DNA of 6,351 bases from Desulfofustis sp. (GTDB taxonomy: Bacteria > Desulfobacterota > Desulfobulbia > Desulfobulbales > Desulfocapsaceae), in assembly GCA_030604345.1 (NCBI GenBank), contig JAUVWB010000095.1, positions 1 through 6,351 of the forward strand, written 5' to 3'. Under the pieces are notes generated by a model. The model was not told the DNA's origin. It made no database searches and saw only the letters and a program-made list of their open reading frames with translations. This document shows positions 1 to 5,816 of this stretch, piece by piece (the first letter of the stretch is position 1; every line of letters starts with the position of its first letter). Both the position numbers and the translations under genes were made by a program.

Positions 1-2
1 CT

Positions 3-77
3 GCCCAGCAGCCGATTTCGGCCGTGGCCGCAGCGGCCGCCCGTGACCGGCGGATTCTGTTGACCAGGAACCGGTAG
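3..77 (+). pseudogene. Upstream part of Mut7-C RNase-domain gene, ending in an in-frame TAG
   Basis: The frame of the downstream Mut7-C fragment stays open from the window edge to a TAG at 75-77. It translates to an Ala-rich helix followed by RRILLTRNR. In Mut7-C (DUF82) proteins a helix of this kind leads into an [IV]LLTRDR strand, and the next residues are LLKRR or similar. Here the TAG falls directly after RNR, and MLKLR continues in frame, so the stop sits inside the domain and not at a natural end. The gene begins outside the window. A nonsense mutation is the simplest reading (CAG, GAG or AAG to TAG is one change). A sequencing error, or readthrough at an amber codon, remains possible. 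Confidence 0.6.
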
Positions 78-377
78 ATGTTGAAACTGCGTCTGGTCGC
101 TCATGGTCGGCTGCTGCGCAGTCAGGATCCGCAGCAACAATTCTCCGAGGTCAGTCACCTCTACCATCTCCCGCCACTCTACCGCCCCTTCTCTCGTTGC
201 GCGATCTGCAACGCCGTCCTGGAGGCGGTCGACAAAGAGGTGGTCATCGATCGTCTTGAACCTCTTACCCGCCGTTATTACGACCATTTCAAACAATGCC
301 CCGCGTGCAACCGGATTTATTGGCAGGGCTCGCATCAGCAGCGCCTGAACCACCTGTTCGGCTGGTCCGGCCCCTGA
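78..377 (+). CDS. Mut7-C RNase domain protein, C-terminal part (zinc-ribbon half)
   Basis: These 99 codons match the C-terminal half of the Mut7-C domain, a PIN-fold-like putative RNase domain with an attached zinc ribbon. Visible features are the RPFSRC segment leading to C41-x2-C44, then C74-P-A-C77, followed by the typical RIYWQGSH motif. All four presumed zinc ligands are present and there is no further disablement before the natural TGA. The ATG at 78 directly follows the in-frame TAG at 75-77 and has no Shine-Dalgarno sequence, so it is probably not a native start. The native protein would include the upstream segment at 3-74 and more sequence outside the window. A free 99-residue product would lack the presumed catalytic N-terminal half. 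The family's cellular role is poorly known; an RNase role is inferred from the fold. Confidence 0.65.
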   Translation: MLKLRLVAHGRLLRSQDPQQQFSEVSHLYHLPPLYRPFSRCAICNAVLEAVDKEVVIDRLEPLTRRYYDHFKQCPACNRIYWQGSHQQRLNHLFGWSGP

Positions 378-481
378 GCTGCCACCTGAAACGACCGGAT
401 CATTCCTGCAAATCAGGGTTTAATTATTTGAAATAAAAAGACACTTTGAACCATATTGGCATTTCCATTGACGTTCTGCCG

Positions 482-490
482 TGCTATAGT
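482..490 (+). promoter_or_regulatory. Candidate extended -10 promoter for the GAF-GspE gene
   Basis: TGCTATAGT reads as an extended -10 element (TGn plus TATAGT, 5 of 6 matches to TATAAT). It lies in the AT-richer spacer between the Mut7-C gene and the ATPase gene. No good -35 hexamer is found 16-18 bp upstream. Transcription would begin near 496-498, only about 5 nt before the ATG at 502, which would make that start nearly leaderless or point to the ATG at 574. Confidence 0.35.
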
Positions 491-501
491 AACGCCACTT
501 T

Positions 502-2868
502 ATGCCATCAGTGACAGGATGTGGCCGCCAGCGCCGGTCCCATTCCACCGCCAACTCGACACCCACACATGCCATGCAGACCGGTACCGAGCCCCTGACC
601 TCCCAACGCGTCTACGACGAACGGTTCAAGAAGCTGGTGAACGAAATCCACGCCGCCTCTTCGCCGAACGCCATCATGGTCGGTCTACGCAACAAGATCC
701 TGACCATCTACAACGTGGAGATGGCGACCATCTTCCTCATCGACGCCAAACACAACCGGCTGGTATCCTGGGTATTGCTGCCGGGCGATTCGCTGAGCAA
801 GATCCGCATGGAGATCAACCGCGCCAGCATCACCGGATTCGTGGCCGAGACCCGCAAGATGCTGAACATCAGCAACGTCTATGACAGCAGCGAGTTGCAG
901 AGCATCGATCCATCACTGACCTTCGATTCCTCGTGGGACCAGAAGACCGGAAACAAGACCCGCCAGGTTCTGGCCACGCCGGTCATTCACAAAGCCAACC
1001 TGATGGGCGTCATCGAACTGATCAACAAAAAAGGCGGGGCCGACTTCAACCCGACCGACGAGGGCCGGATCAAGGAGTTGGCCGATACCCTGGCCATCGC
1101 CCTGTTCAACCATTACAAAAGCGGCAAGAAAATCCCGATGCGCTACGAGGAACTGGTCAATCGGGAAATCATCTCACCGCAGGAAATGGAACGGGCCATG
1201 GTGATCGCCACCCAGCAGGAAAAGGAAGTGGAAACGGTGCTGATGGAGAATTACCTGATCCCCAAACCGGACCTGGGTGATGCGCTGGCGTTCGTCTACA
1301 AGACTGGTTTTGTCGACCTGAAGACCGATCGCTTTGCCGCCGATTCCTTCGTCACCCCAGCCACCATCGAAGTGTTGCGCCGGCAACTCATTGTGCCGCT
1401 GGAAAAGAGGCGCGGCGAGCTGGTCGTGGCCGCCAAGAACCCGGCCAACCAGGCCGGGTTGCTGGAAGTCAAGCACCTCTTCCGGGTCCCCAAGATCAGC
1501 GTCATGCTGGCCTTCGGCGATGATATCCGCGATCTTCTCGATGCCATCGTACCGCCGCCTGTGGAAGATATTCATGCCGGTGTCGGGGCCGAAGAACAGC
1601 CCGACGAAGAGACGTATATACCTGATATCTACCAGAAAATCGAGGACCAACCGGCCGATGTGGCGGTGGACGCCACCCCGGCCGTGCAACTGGTCAACAA
1701 GATGATCGAAGATGCGTTTTATGCCGGTGCCTCGGATATTCACATCGAGCCCTACGGTAACCGCCAGGATGCCGAGGTGCGCTTTCGCATTGACGGCAGC
1801 TGCTCCAATATCCTCAACATCCCCAAGGCCAACGTCAAATCGGTGATTGCCCGGATCAAGGTATTGGCCGACCTGGACATCGCCGAGCGGCGCAAGCCGC
1901 AGGACGGTAAGATGAAGTTCACCACCACCCGTGCCGACAACGTGGAATTGCGCGTCGCCACGCTGCCCACCGCCGACGGCAATGAAGACGTGGTCCTGCG
2001 AATCCTCGCCGACAGCAAGCCGATACCGCTTTACAAACTGGCCCCGGAACGCACGCTGAACCGGCTCATCCCCTGCATCACCAAACCGTACGGCATGTTC
2101 CTGGTGGTCGGGCCGACCGGCTCCGGTAAGACCACCACCCTGCATTCGGTGCTCAACTACATCAACACCCCGGAAAAGAAGATCTGGACCGCCGAAGACC
2201 CGGTGGAGATAACCCAGTACCGACTGCGCCAGGTGCAGGTCAAACCGCACATCGGCTACACCTTCGCCGCCGCCATGCGCGCCTTCCTGCGCGCCGACCC
2301 GGACATCATCATGATCGGCGAGATGCGCGACCAGGAAACGGCCAAGATGGCTATCGAAGCCTCGTTGACCGGCCACGTGGTGTTCAGCACCCTACACACC
2401 AACTCGGCGGCGGAGACGGTCATCCGTCTCATCGAGATGGGCATGGACCCGTTCAATTTCTCCGACTCATTGCTCGGCATCCTCGCCCAGCGGCTGGTCC
2501 GTACCCTCTGCGAGGACTGCAAGGAGCCCTTCAACCCGACCCAGAAGGAATACGACAATCTCGTGCACCACTACGGCGTGATGTTCTTCGAGCATCTCAA
2601 TATCCCCTATTCCAAGGATCTTACGCTCTTTCGCGCCAATGGCTGCGACACCTGCAACCACAGCGGCTACAAAGGCCGGCAGGGTTTGTACGAACTGCTG
2701 GTGGCCAATCAGAAAATCAAGAGTCTGATCATCGAAAAGGCCCCGGCCGAGGCCATCAAGATCGAGGCCATCGAGGACGGCATGACCGTCCTGCTGCAGG
2801 AAGGCATCCACCTGATCTTCGCCGGTAAGACCGACATCAAGCAGGTGATGAGCACCTGCCTCATCTGA
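502..2868 (+). CDS. GAF-domain-fused GspE/PilB family secretion/pilus assembly ATPase
   Basis: This is a cytoplasmic hexameric ATPase of the type II secretion/type IV pilus family that would drive pilin or pseudopilin polymerisation at the inner membrane. Numbered from the ATG at 502: a GAF domain at about 41-206; an MshEN/GspE N-terminal domain at about 213-351; an acidic linker; then the ATPase at about 385-780. The ATPase has Walker A GPTGSGKTT (K543), an Asp box around AEDPVE (565-569), Walker B DIIMIGEMRD (E607), a His box ending STLHTN (H632) and a zinc tetracysteine C670-x2-C673 with C715-x2-C718. All core motifs are intact, so it should be active. At 788 residues it is longer than usual for GspE or PilB because of the GAF domain. 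Neither ATG (502, or in-frame 574) has a clear ribosome site, so the start is uncertain; 574 would lose 24 low-complexity residues and no domain. No secretion or pilus genes adjoin it, so GspE versus PilB cannot be decided here. Confidence 0.93.
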   Translation: MPSVTGCGRQRRSHSTANSTPTHAMQTGTEPLTSQRVYDERFKKLVNEIHAASSPNAIMVGLRNKILTIYNVEMATIFLIDAKHNRLVSWVLLPGDSLSKIRMEINRASITGFVAETRKMLNISNVYDSSELQSIDPSLTFDSSWDQKTGNKTRQVLATPVIHKANLMGVIELINKKGGADFNPTDEGRIKELADTLAIALFNHYKSGKKIPMRYEELVNREIISPQEMERAMVIATQQEKEVETVLMENYLIPKPDLGDALAFVYKTGFVDLKTDRFAADSFVTPATIEVLRRQLIVPLEKRRGELVVAAKNPANQAGLLEVKHLFRVPKISVMLAFGDDIRDLLDAIVPPPVEDIHAGVGAEEQPDEETYIPDIYQKIEDQPADVAVDATPAVQLVNKMIEDAFYAGASDIHIEPYGNRQDAEVRFRIDGSCSNILNIPKANVKSVIARIKVLADLDIAERRKPQDGKMKFTTTRADNVELRVATLPTADGNEDVVLRILADSKPIPLYKLAPERTLNRLIPCITKPYGMFLVVGPTGSGKTTTLHSVLNYINTPEKKIWTAEDPVEITQYRLRQVQVKPHIGYTFAAAMRAFLRADPDIIMIGEMRDQETAKMAIEASLTGHVVFSTLHTNSAAETVIRLIEMGMDPFNFSDSLLGILAQRLVRTLCEDCKEPFNPTQKEYDNLVHHYGVMFFEHLNIPYSKDLTLFRANGCDTCNHSGYKGRQGLYELLVANQKIKSLIIEKAPAEAIKIEAIEDGMTVLLQEGIHLIFAGKTDIKQVMSTCLI

Positions 2869-2882
2869 GCCGCTCACCGTTC

Positions 2883-2912
2883 GCCACGAGGATGATACCC
2901 GGCCACGAGGAT
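2883..2912 (+). repeat. Short direct repeat carrying the moeA ribosome binding site
   Basis: GCCACGAGGAT occurs at 2883-2893 and again at 2902-2912, 19 bp apart. The second copy contains the GAGG (2907-2910) that serves as the Shine-Dalgarno sequence, 10 nt before the moeA ATG. This looks like a small local duplication of the translation initiation region. Confidence 0.6.
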
Positions 2913-2920
2913 ACCCCATC

Positions 2921-4141
2921 ATGAACCCGTCACCGAACCGCCTCATCTCGCTGTCCCAGGCCCGGGCCATCATCGACTCGCTGGGCCCGCTGGCCGACGA
3001 AGAAACGACGCTCACCGAAGCACTCGGCCGGATCACGGCAGACCCGGTACGGGCAGCCGGCAATTGCCCGACCGTCGATTCCTCGCTCAAAGACGGTTAC
3101 GCGGTCCGTTCCTGCGACGTCGCGGCGGCGACCGCCGTTCAGCCCGTCTCCCTGGTCATCGCCGGCACCGTGGGGGCCGGCGCCGCCACGTCTCCCACCG
3201 TTGCGCCGGGAACCGCGGTCCGTATCATGACCGGCGCACCGCTGCCGGCAGGCGCCGACGCGGTACTGGCCGCCGAATTCGCCACCGAGCGGGACCGACA
3301 GGTGGAGGCACGGGCCGACGCCCATGCCGGCCGTAATGTCCTGCACGCCGGATCGGACGTAAGCGCCGGGGAAATCGTCACCGACGCCGGGACGTTGCTT
3401 GGTCCCGGTCATCTGGGACTGTTCGCCGCCGCCGGGATCACCCGGCTCAGTGTGGTTCGCCGGCCCCGGGTCATGGTCGCCGCCATCGGCAGCGAACTGG
3501 TGGAGCCGGGTCAACCGATCGGCCCCGGCCAAGTGGCGGCCAGCAACCTGGTCACCATTCGCAGCGAATTGCAGCGGATCGGCCTGGAGACGGATGGCGT
3601 CCTGCTCACCGACCAGCTCGACCGGCTGGAGTCGGTCTTCGCTGCGATACTGAGCAGCCACGACGTCCTCGTCACCTGCGGCGGGGTGCTCGACGGCGAC
3701 AAGGATCTGACCTTGCAGGCCATGGACCGGCTCGGGGTGCAGCGGTTGTTTCACCGGGTACGGATCGGACCGGGCAAGGGGATCGCCATGGGCCGGATCG
3801 GCACCGCCGTCATCTTCAACCTCCCCGGCGGCCCGCCCTCCAACCACGTGGCCTTTCGCCAGCTCGCCCTGCCCGGCATCCGGAAACTGGCAGGCTACCC
3901 GGCCCCGTTCATCGGTCGCGGCACGGCTCTGCTGACCGAAACGGTACGCGGCAGCAGCGGCTGGACCCAGTTTATCTACGGCCGCATGCTGGCGCACAAC
4001 GACGACGGGTCACGGTACGTCCAACCGCTCACTGAGCTGCCGCGCCTGCAAGTCATGGCCGCAGCCGACTGCCTGATCGAGCTACCGGAGGAACTCGATA
4101 CCGGTGCCGCCGGTGCGCCGGTGACGATCTGGCTGATTTAG
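2921..4141 (+). CDS. moeA: MoeA-family molybdopterin molybdotransferase (diverged)
   Basis: MoeA inserts molybdate (or tungstate) into adenylylated molybdopterin in the cytoplasm, the last common step of molybdenum cofactor synthesis. The 406-residue length is typical. Family landmarks in order: VDSSLKDGYAVR (52-63), equivalent to the usual DNSAMDGYA with the key Asp at 53; RIMTGAPLPAGADAVL near 102-117; TCGGVLDGDKD (252-262), equivalent to SGGVSxGxxD; GPGKG near 283; and NLPGGPPSN (300-308), where most MoeA proteins have LPGNPVS. A C-terminal MoeA_C-like domain follows. The changed motifs suggest a divergent subgroup, so altered metal or pterin preference is possible, but the fold is clear. 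It starts 52 bp after the ATPase gene with no terminator between, so co-transcription is plausible although the functions are unrelated. The stop is TAG. Confidence 0.9.
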   Translation: MNPSPNRLISLSQARAIIDSLGPLADEETTLTEALGRITADPVRAAGNCPTVDSSLKDGYAVRSCDVAAATAVQPVSLVIAGTVGAGAATSPTVAPGTAVRIMTGAPLPAGADAVLAAEFATERDRQVEARADAHAGRNVLHAGSDVSAGEIVTDAGTLLGPGHLGLFAAAGITRLSVVRRPRVMVAAIGSELVEPGQPIGPGQVAASNLVTIRSELQRIGLETDGVLLTDQLDRLESVFAAILSSHDVLVTCGGVLDGDKDLTLQAMDRLGVQRLFHRVRIGPGKGIAMGRIGTAVIFNLPGGPPSNHVAFRQLALPGIRKLAGYPAPFIGRGTALLTETVRGSSGWTQFIYGRMLAHNDDGSRYVQPLTELPRLQVMAAADCLIELPEELDTGAAGAPVTIWLI

Positions 4142-4171
4142 CGGAGGCATCAAACCGCGCAGGAAAAGGGT

Positions 4172-4200
4172 TTGACACCAATCAGTCGCTGGGGTATTGG
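4172..4200 (+). promoter_or_regulatory. Candidate sigma-70 promoter for the riboswitch-cbiK transcript
   Basis: A perfect -35 hexamer TTGACA (4172-4177) is followed after exactly 17 bp by TATTGG (4195-4200), a weak -10 matching only in its first three bases. The predicted transcription start, about 4206-4209, falls right at the 5' edge of the cobalamin aptamer, which supports the placement. Confidence 0.5.
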
Positions 4201-4209
4201 TAGGGATGT

Positions 4210-4387
4210 TTTTCAGGTTCCGCTCCGGCGGATGAAAAGGGAACCCCGTGCGAATCGGGGACGGGCCCGCCGCTGTAATCCCCCCTTCCCACTGATCGGG
4301 AAGGAACGTTTCCGGCCCCGTGCGTCACTGCTCTGAGAGCGGGAAGACCGCCGGCAACGGGGGAGAGTCAGAAGACCTGCCTGAAAG
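4210..4387 (+). ncRNA. Cobalamin riboswitch aptamer (adenosylcobalamin-type element)
   Basis: The closing stem P1 is a perfect 7-bp pairing of TTTCAGG (4211-4217) with CCTGAAA (4380-4386). Inside it are the conserved blocks of the cobalamin element: AAAAGGGAACCCCGTGCGAA and the following GGGGACGGGCCCGCCGCTGTAA across 4235-4278, and a B12 box with the AGAAGACCTGCC core at about 4369-4380. The order and spacing fit the family. It lies in the leader of a cobaltochelatase gene and is followed by an intrinsic terminator, so cobalamin binding should reduce downstream transcription. The aptamer family is clear by eye; exact edges and ligand subtype were not computed. Confidence 0.93.
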
Positions 4388-4447
4388 TAGCGAGCGAACC
4401 TCCGCGGACAAGGGGTTCAGGCGTCGTTCCAGTGGATAAACCAGGGC

Positions 4448-4485
4448 ATCCCCGGATCATTTCTTGGTCCGGGGATTTTTTCTTT
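4448..4485 (+). terminator. Intrinsic terminator, expression platform of the cobalamin riboswitch
   Basis: ATCCCCGGA (4448-4456) and TCCGGGGAT (4468-4476) form a perfect 9-bp stem with an 11-nt loop, followed by a T run (six T, one C, three T). It lies between the aptamer and the cbiK ribosome site with no gene between, as expected for a transcription-attenuating riboswitch. Confidence 0.9.
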
Positions 4486-4507
4486 CCTGGCCGTCAACCA
4501 TCAGTTG

Positions 4508-4513
4508 AAGGAG
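4508..4513 (+). promoter_or_regulatory. Shine-Dalgarno site of cbiK
   Basis: AAGGAG lies 6 nt before the ATG at 4520 and fixes the start of cbiK. It sits outside the terminator hairpin, so control appears transcriptional and not by masking of the ribosome site. Confidence 0.8.
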
Positions 4514-4519
4514 TGAATC

Positions 4520-5398
4520 ATGCGCACCATGAAACCCGCCTTTCTGGCAAGTCTCGTCCTGTTGCTCGTCTGGTCCGCCGTTGCCGTCGCCGCCCAGCAT
4601 GGCAAGGCACCGGAAAAGAAAACGGGCATCCTGCTGGTCGCCTTCGGTTCCAGTGAAGAAAGCGCCCAGGTCTCGTTCGAGAACATCGATCGCAAAGTGA
4701 ACCAGGACTTTCCCGGCATCCCCGTGCAATGGGCCTACACCTCGCACGTCATCCGCAAGAAACTGGCCGCCCAAGGAAAGCTTCTGGACTCGCCCGAAAT
4801 CGCCCTGGCCAGGATGCTCGACGAGGGCTTCACCCATGTGGCGGTCCAGTCCCTGCATACCATCAGCGGCACCGAGTTCCACGACCTGCAGCGAACCGTT
4901 GCCGGTTTCGCCCGCATGGGCGGTTTTGAACAGGTAGCCCTGGGCAACCCGCTGTTGGCCACCCAAGAGGACCTGGCCCGGACCGTGGAGGTGATCCTGG
5001 CCACCGTGCCCAAACAACGCAAACCGGAAGAAGCGGTCGTACTCATGGGCCACGGTACCCATCACCCGGCCAACGCCTTTTACGCCGCTCTGATGTTCCA
5101 GCTTCAGCTCCGGGACCCCAACATCTTCATCGGCACCGTGGAGGCGTTCCCCGATGCGGCCGTCATCCTCGAACTGCTCACCGCCAAAGGGATCAAGACG
5201 GCCTACCTGATGCCGTTCATGTCGGTGGCCGGCGATCATGCCAAGAACGACATGGCCGGTGACGACCAGGACTCGTGGAAATCGATCTTCACTTCGGCCG
5301 GCATCAGCTGCATCGCCATCCTGAAAGGTACCGCCGAGTTCGATGAATTCGTCGATATCTGGGTCGAACACATCAGTCAAACCCTCGCCCAGTTCTGA
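4520..5398 (+). CDS. cbiK: Periplasmic sirohydrochlorin cobaltochelatase, CbiK type
   Basis: CbiK inserts Co2+ into sirohydrochlorin in the early-cobalt (anaerobic) cobalamin pathway; exported CbiK homologues are known from Desulfovibrio. The 292-residue protein begins with a Sec signal peptide: basic MRTMK, a hydrophobic stretch to about residue 22, then cleavage near A24 or A25. The mature chelatase starts with GILLVAFGSS (36-45). Putative metal-binding and catalytic residues are H113 with E119 in SLHTISGTEF, H178 in LMGHGTHHPAN and H240 in AGDHAKND; the two later His motifs are diagnostic of CbiK. The length equals cytoplasmic CbiK plus a signal peptide. A strong ribosome site precedes the start, and the gene is controlled by the upstream cobalamin riboswitch. 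It appears monocistronic, since 418 bp without a clear gene follow. Because corrin synthesis is cytoplasmic, the in vivo role could instead be periplasmic metal or tetrapyrrole handling. Confidence 0.93.
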   Translation: MRTMKPAFLASLVLLLVWSAVAVAAQHGKAPEKKTGILLVAFGSSEESAQVSFENIDRKVNQDFPGIPVQWAYTSHVIRKKLAAQGKLLDSPEIALARMLDEGFTHVAVQSLHTISGTEFHDLQRTVAGFARMGGFEQVALGNPLLATQEDLARTVEVILATVPKQRKPEEAVVLMGHGTHHPANAFYAALMFQLQLRDPNIFIGTVEAFPDAAVILELLTAKGIKTAYLMPFMSVAGDHAKNDMAGDDQDSWKSIFTSAGISCIAILKGTAEFDEFVDIWVEHISQTLAQF

Positions 5399-5434
5399 GC
5401 CATCGACGCTTCGTTCAGCTCCCGCCCCGGTGCA

Positions 5435-5614
5435 ATGACCTCCACGAGTCACACCTTGCCACTGGTTCGGGAGCTTCTTGCCGAAAAGTCTCCGGTCGCT
5501 GGTTCACGATCGTCGCACATCTTGCAGACAGCCGAAGCGCTGTTCAAACAACTTTTTTCATCATCGGCCATCATCCACAGCCTTCTACCTAACGAAATAG
5601 AGTGCCCATTTTGA
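5435..5614 (+). CDS. Doubtful 59-residue ORF, possible remnant of a regulator gene
   Basis: An ATG-started frame of 59 codons lies in the gap between cbiK and the efflux adaptor gene. It has no Shine-Dalgarno sequence. The first half has GC-rich third positions like neighbouring genes; the second half is AT-richer. The segment SSHILQTAEALFKQLF loosely resembles the first helix of a TetR-family DNA-binding domain (ILxAAxxLF), and TetR genes often sit beside RND pump operons, but the following helix-turn-helix is not convincing. It may be a decayed gene start or chance. Confidence 0.15.
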   Translation: MTSTSHTLPLVRELLAEKSPVAGSRSSHILQTAEALFKQLFSSSAIIHSLLPNEIECPF

Positions 5615-5685
5615 GTAGTGCGATTATTGTGTCCTCAGCAAGGTATGACAATGATAGCCAATCAATCGGCATTCATCTCTTCTGT

Positions 5686-5720
5686 TGTCAGGCAGCACCA
5701 GTCGTCTCGCCGCCCTGACA
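5686..5720. repeat. Inverted repeat, possible operator or leader hairpin
   Basis: TGTCAGG (5686-5692) and CCTGACA (5714-5720) are perfect inverted copies separated by 21 bp. Pairing can extend inward with one bulge and one mismatch (CAGC against GCCG). No T run follows, so it is not a terminator. Its place about 100 bp before the efflux adaptor start suits an operator or an RNA hairpin; neither is proven. Confidence 0.35.
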
Positions 5721-5816
5721 TAAAGAGATGGCGGTTATGCTGTCGGGTTTCCCACCGTAAGGGATTGCTTTTACCGTGACCCTGCTTTTGCAACGCTTAC
5801 CCATCGGTATACGAAC

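Larger units (their letters stand above)
5399..5816. other. Intergenic region upstream of the efflux adaptor gene
   Basis: These 418 bp hold no confident gene. AGCTCCCG (5417-5424) and CGGGAGCT (5468-5475) are perfect inverted copies, but 43 nt apart and without a following T run, so a cbiK terminator is not clear. From about 5530 the composition is visibly richer in A and T than the flanking genes. A weak promoter candidate is TTGTGT (5627-5632) with AATGAT (5650-5655) at 17-bp spacing, which would leave a leader of about 155 nt before the adaptor gene. Confidence 0.5.

Noticed and set aside
372..430. Possible terminator after Mut7-C: CCCTGA (372-377) with TCAGGG (413-418), then TTTAATTATTT
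   Set aside because: The loop is 35 nt and the T tract is interrupted; the local CCTG/CAGG hairpin (405-408/414-417) has only 4 bp. Too weak to call.
468..490. TTGACG (468-473) with TATAGT (485-490) as a -35/-10 pair
   Set aside because: The spacer is only 11 bp, too short for sigma-70; the -10 was kept only as an extended -10 candidate.
1174..2376. 400-codon open frame on the minus strand within the ATPase gene
   Set aside because: It is opposite a clear GAF-MshEN-ATPase coding region. Its translation is rich in Gly, His, Asp and Val without recognisable motifs, as expected from antisense of GC-rich coding DNA.
2930..3997. 355-codon open frame on the minus strand within moeA
   Set aside because: It is antisense to a convincing MoeA; the translation is low-complexity Gly/Arg/Asp-rich with no domain and no ribosome site.
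4432..4656. 74-codon plus-strand frame spanning the terminator and the cbiK start
   Set aside because: It crosses the intrinsic terminator and the cbiK ribosome site in another frame and has no ribosome site of its own.
4457..5452. 331-codon open frame on the minus strand over cbiK
   Set aside because: It covers the signal-peptide chelatase gene and runs back through its ribosome site into the terminator stem; its translation shows no family motif.
5545..5560. T6 run in the cbiK-adaptor gap as a terminator tail
   Set aside because: No GC-rich hairpin lies immediately upstream; only the short palindrome AGCGCT is near.
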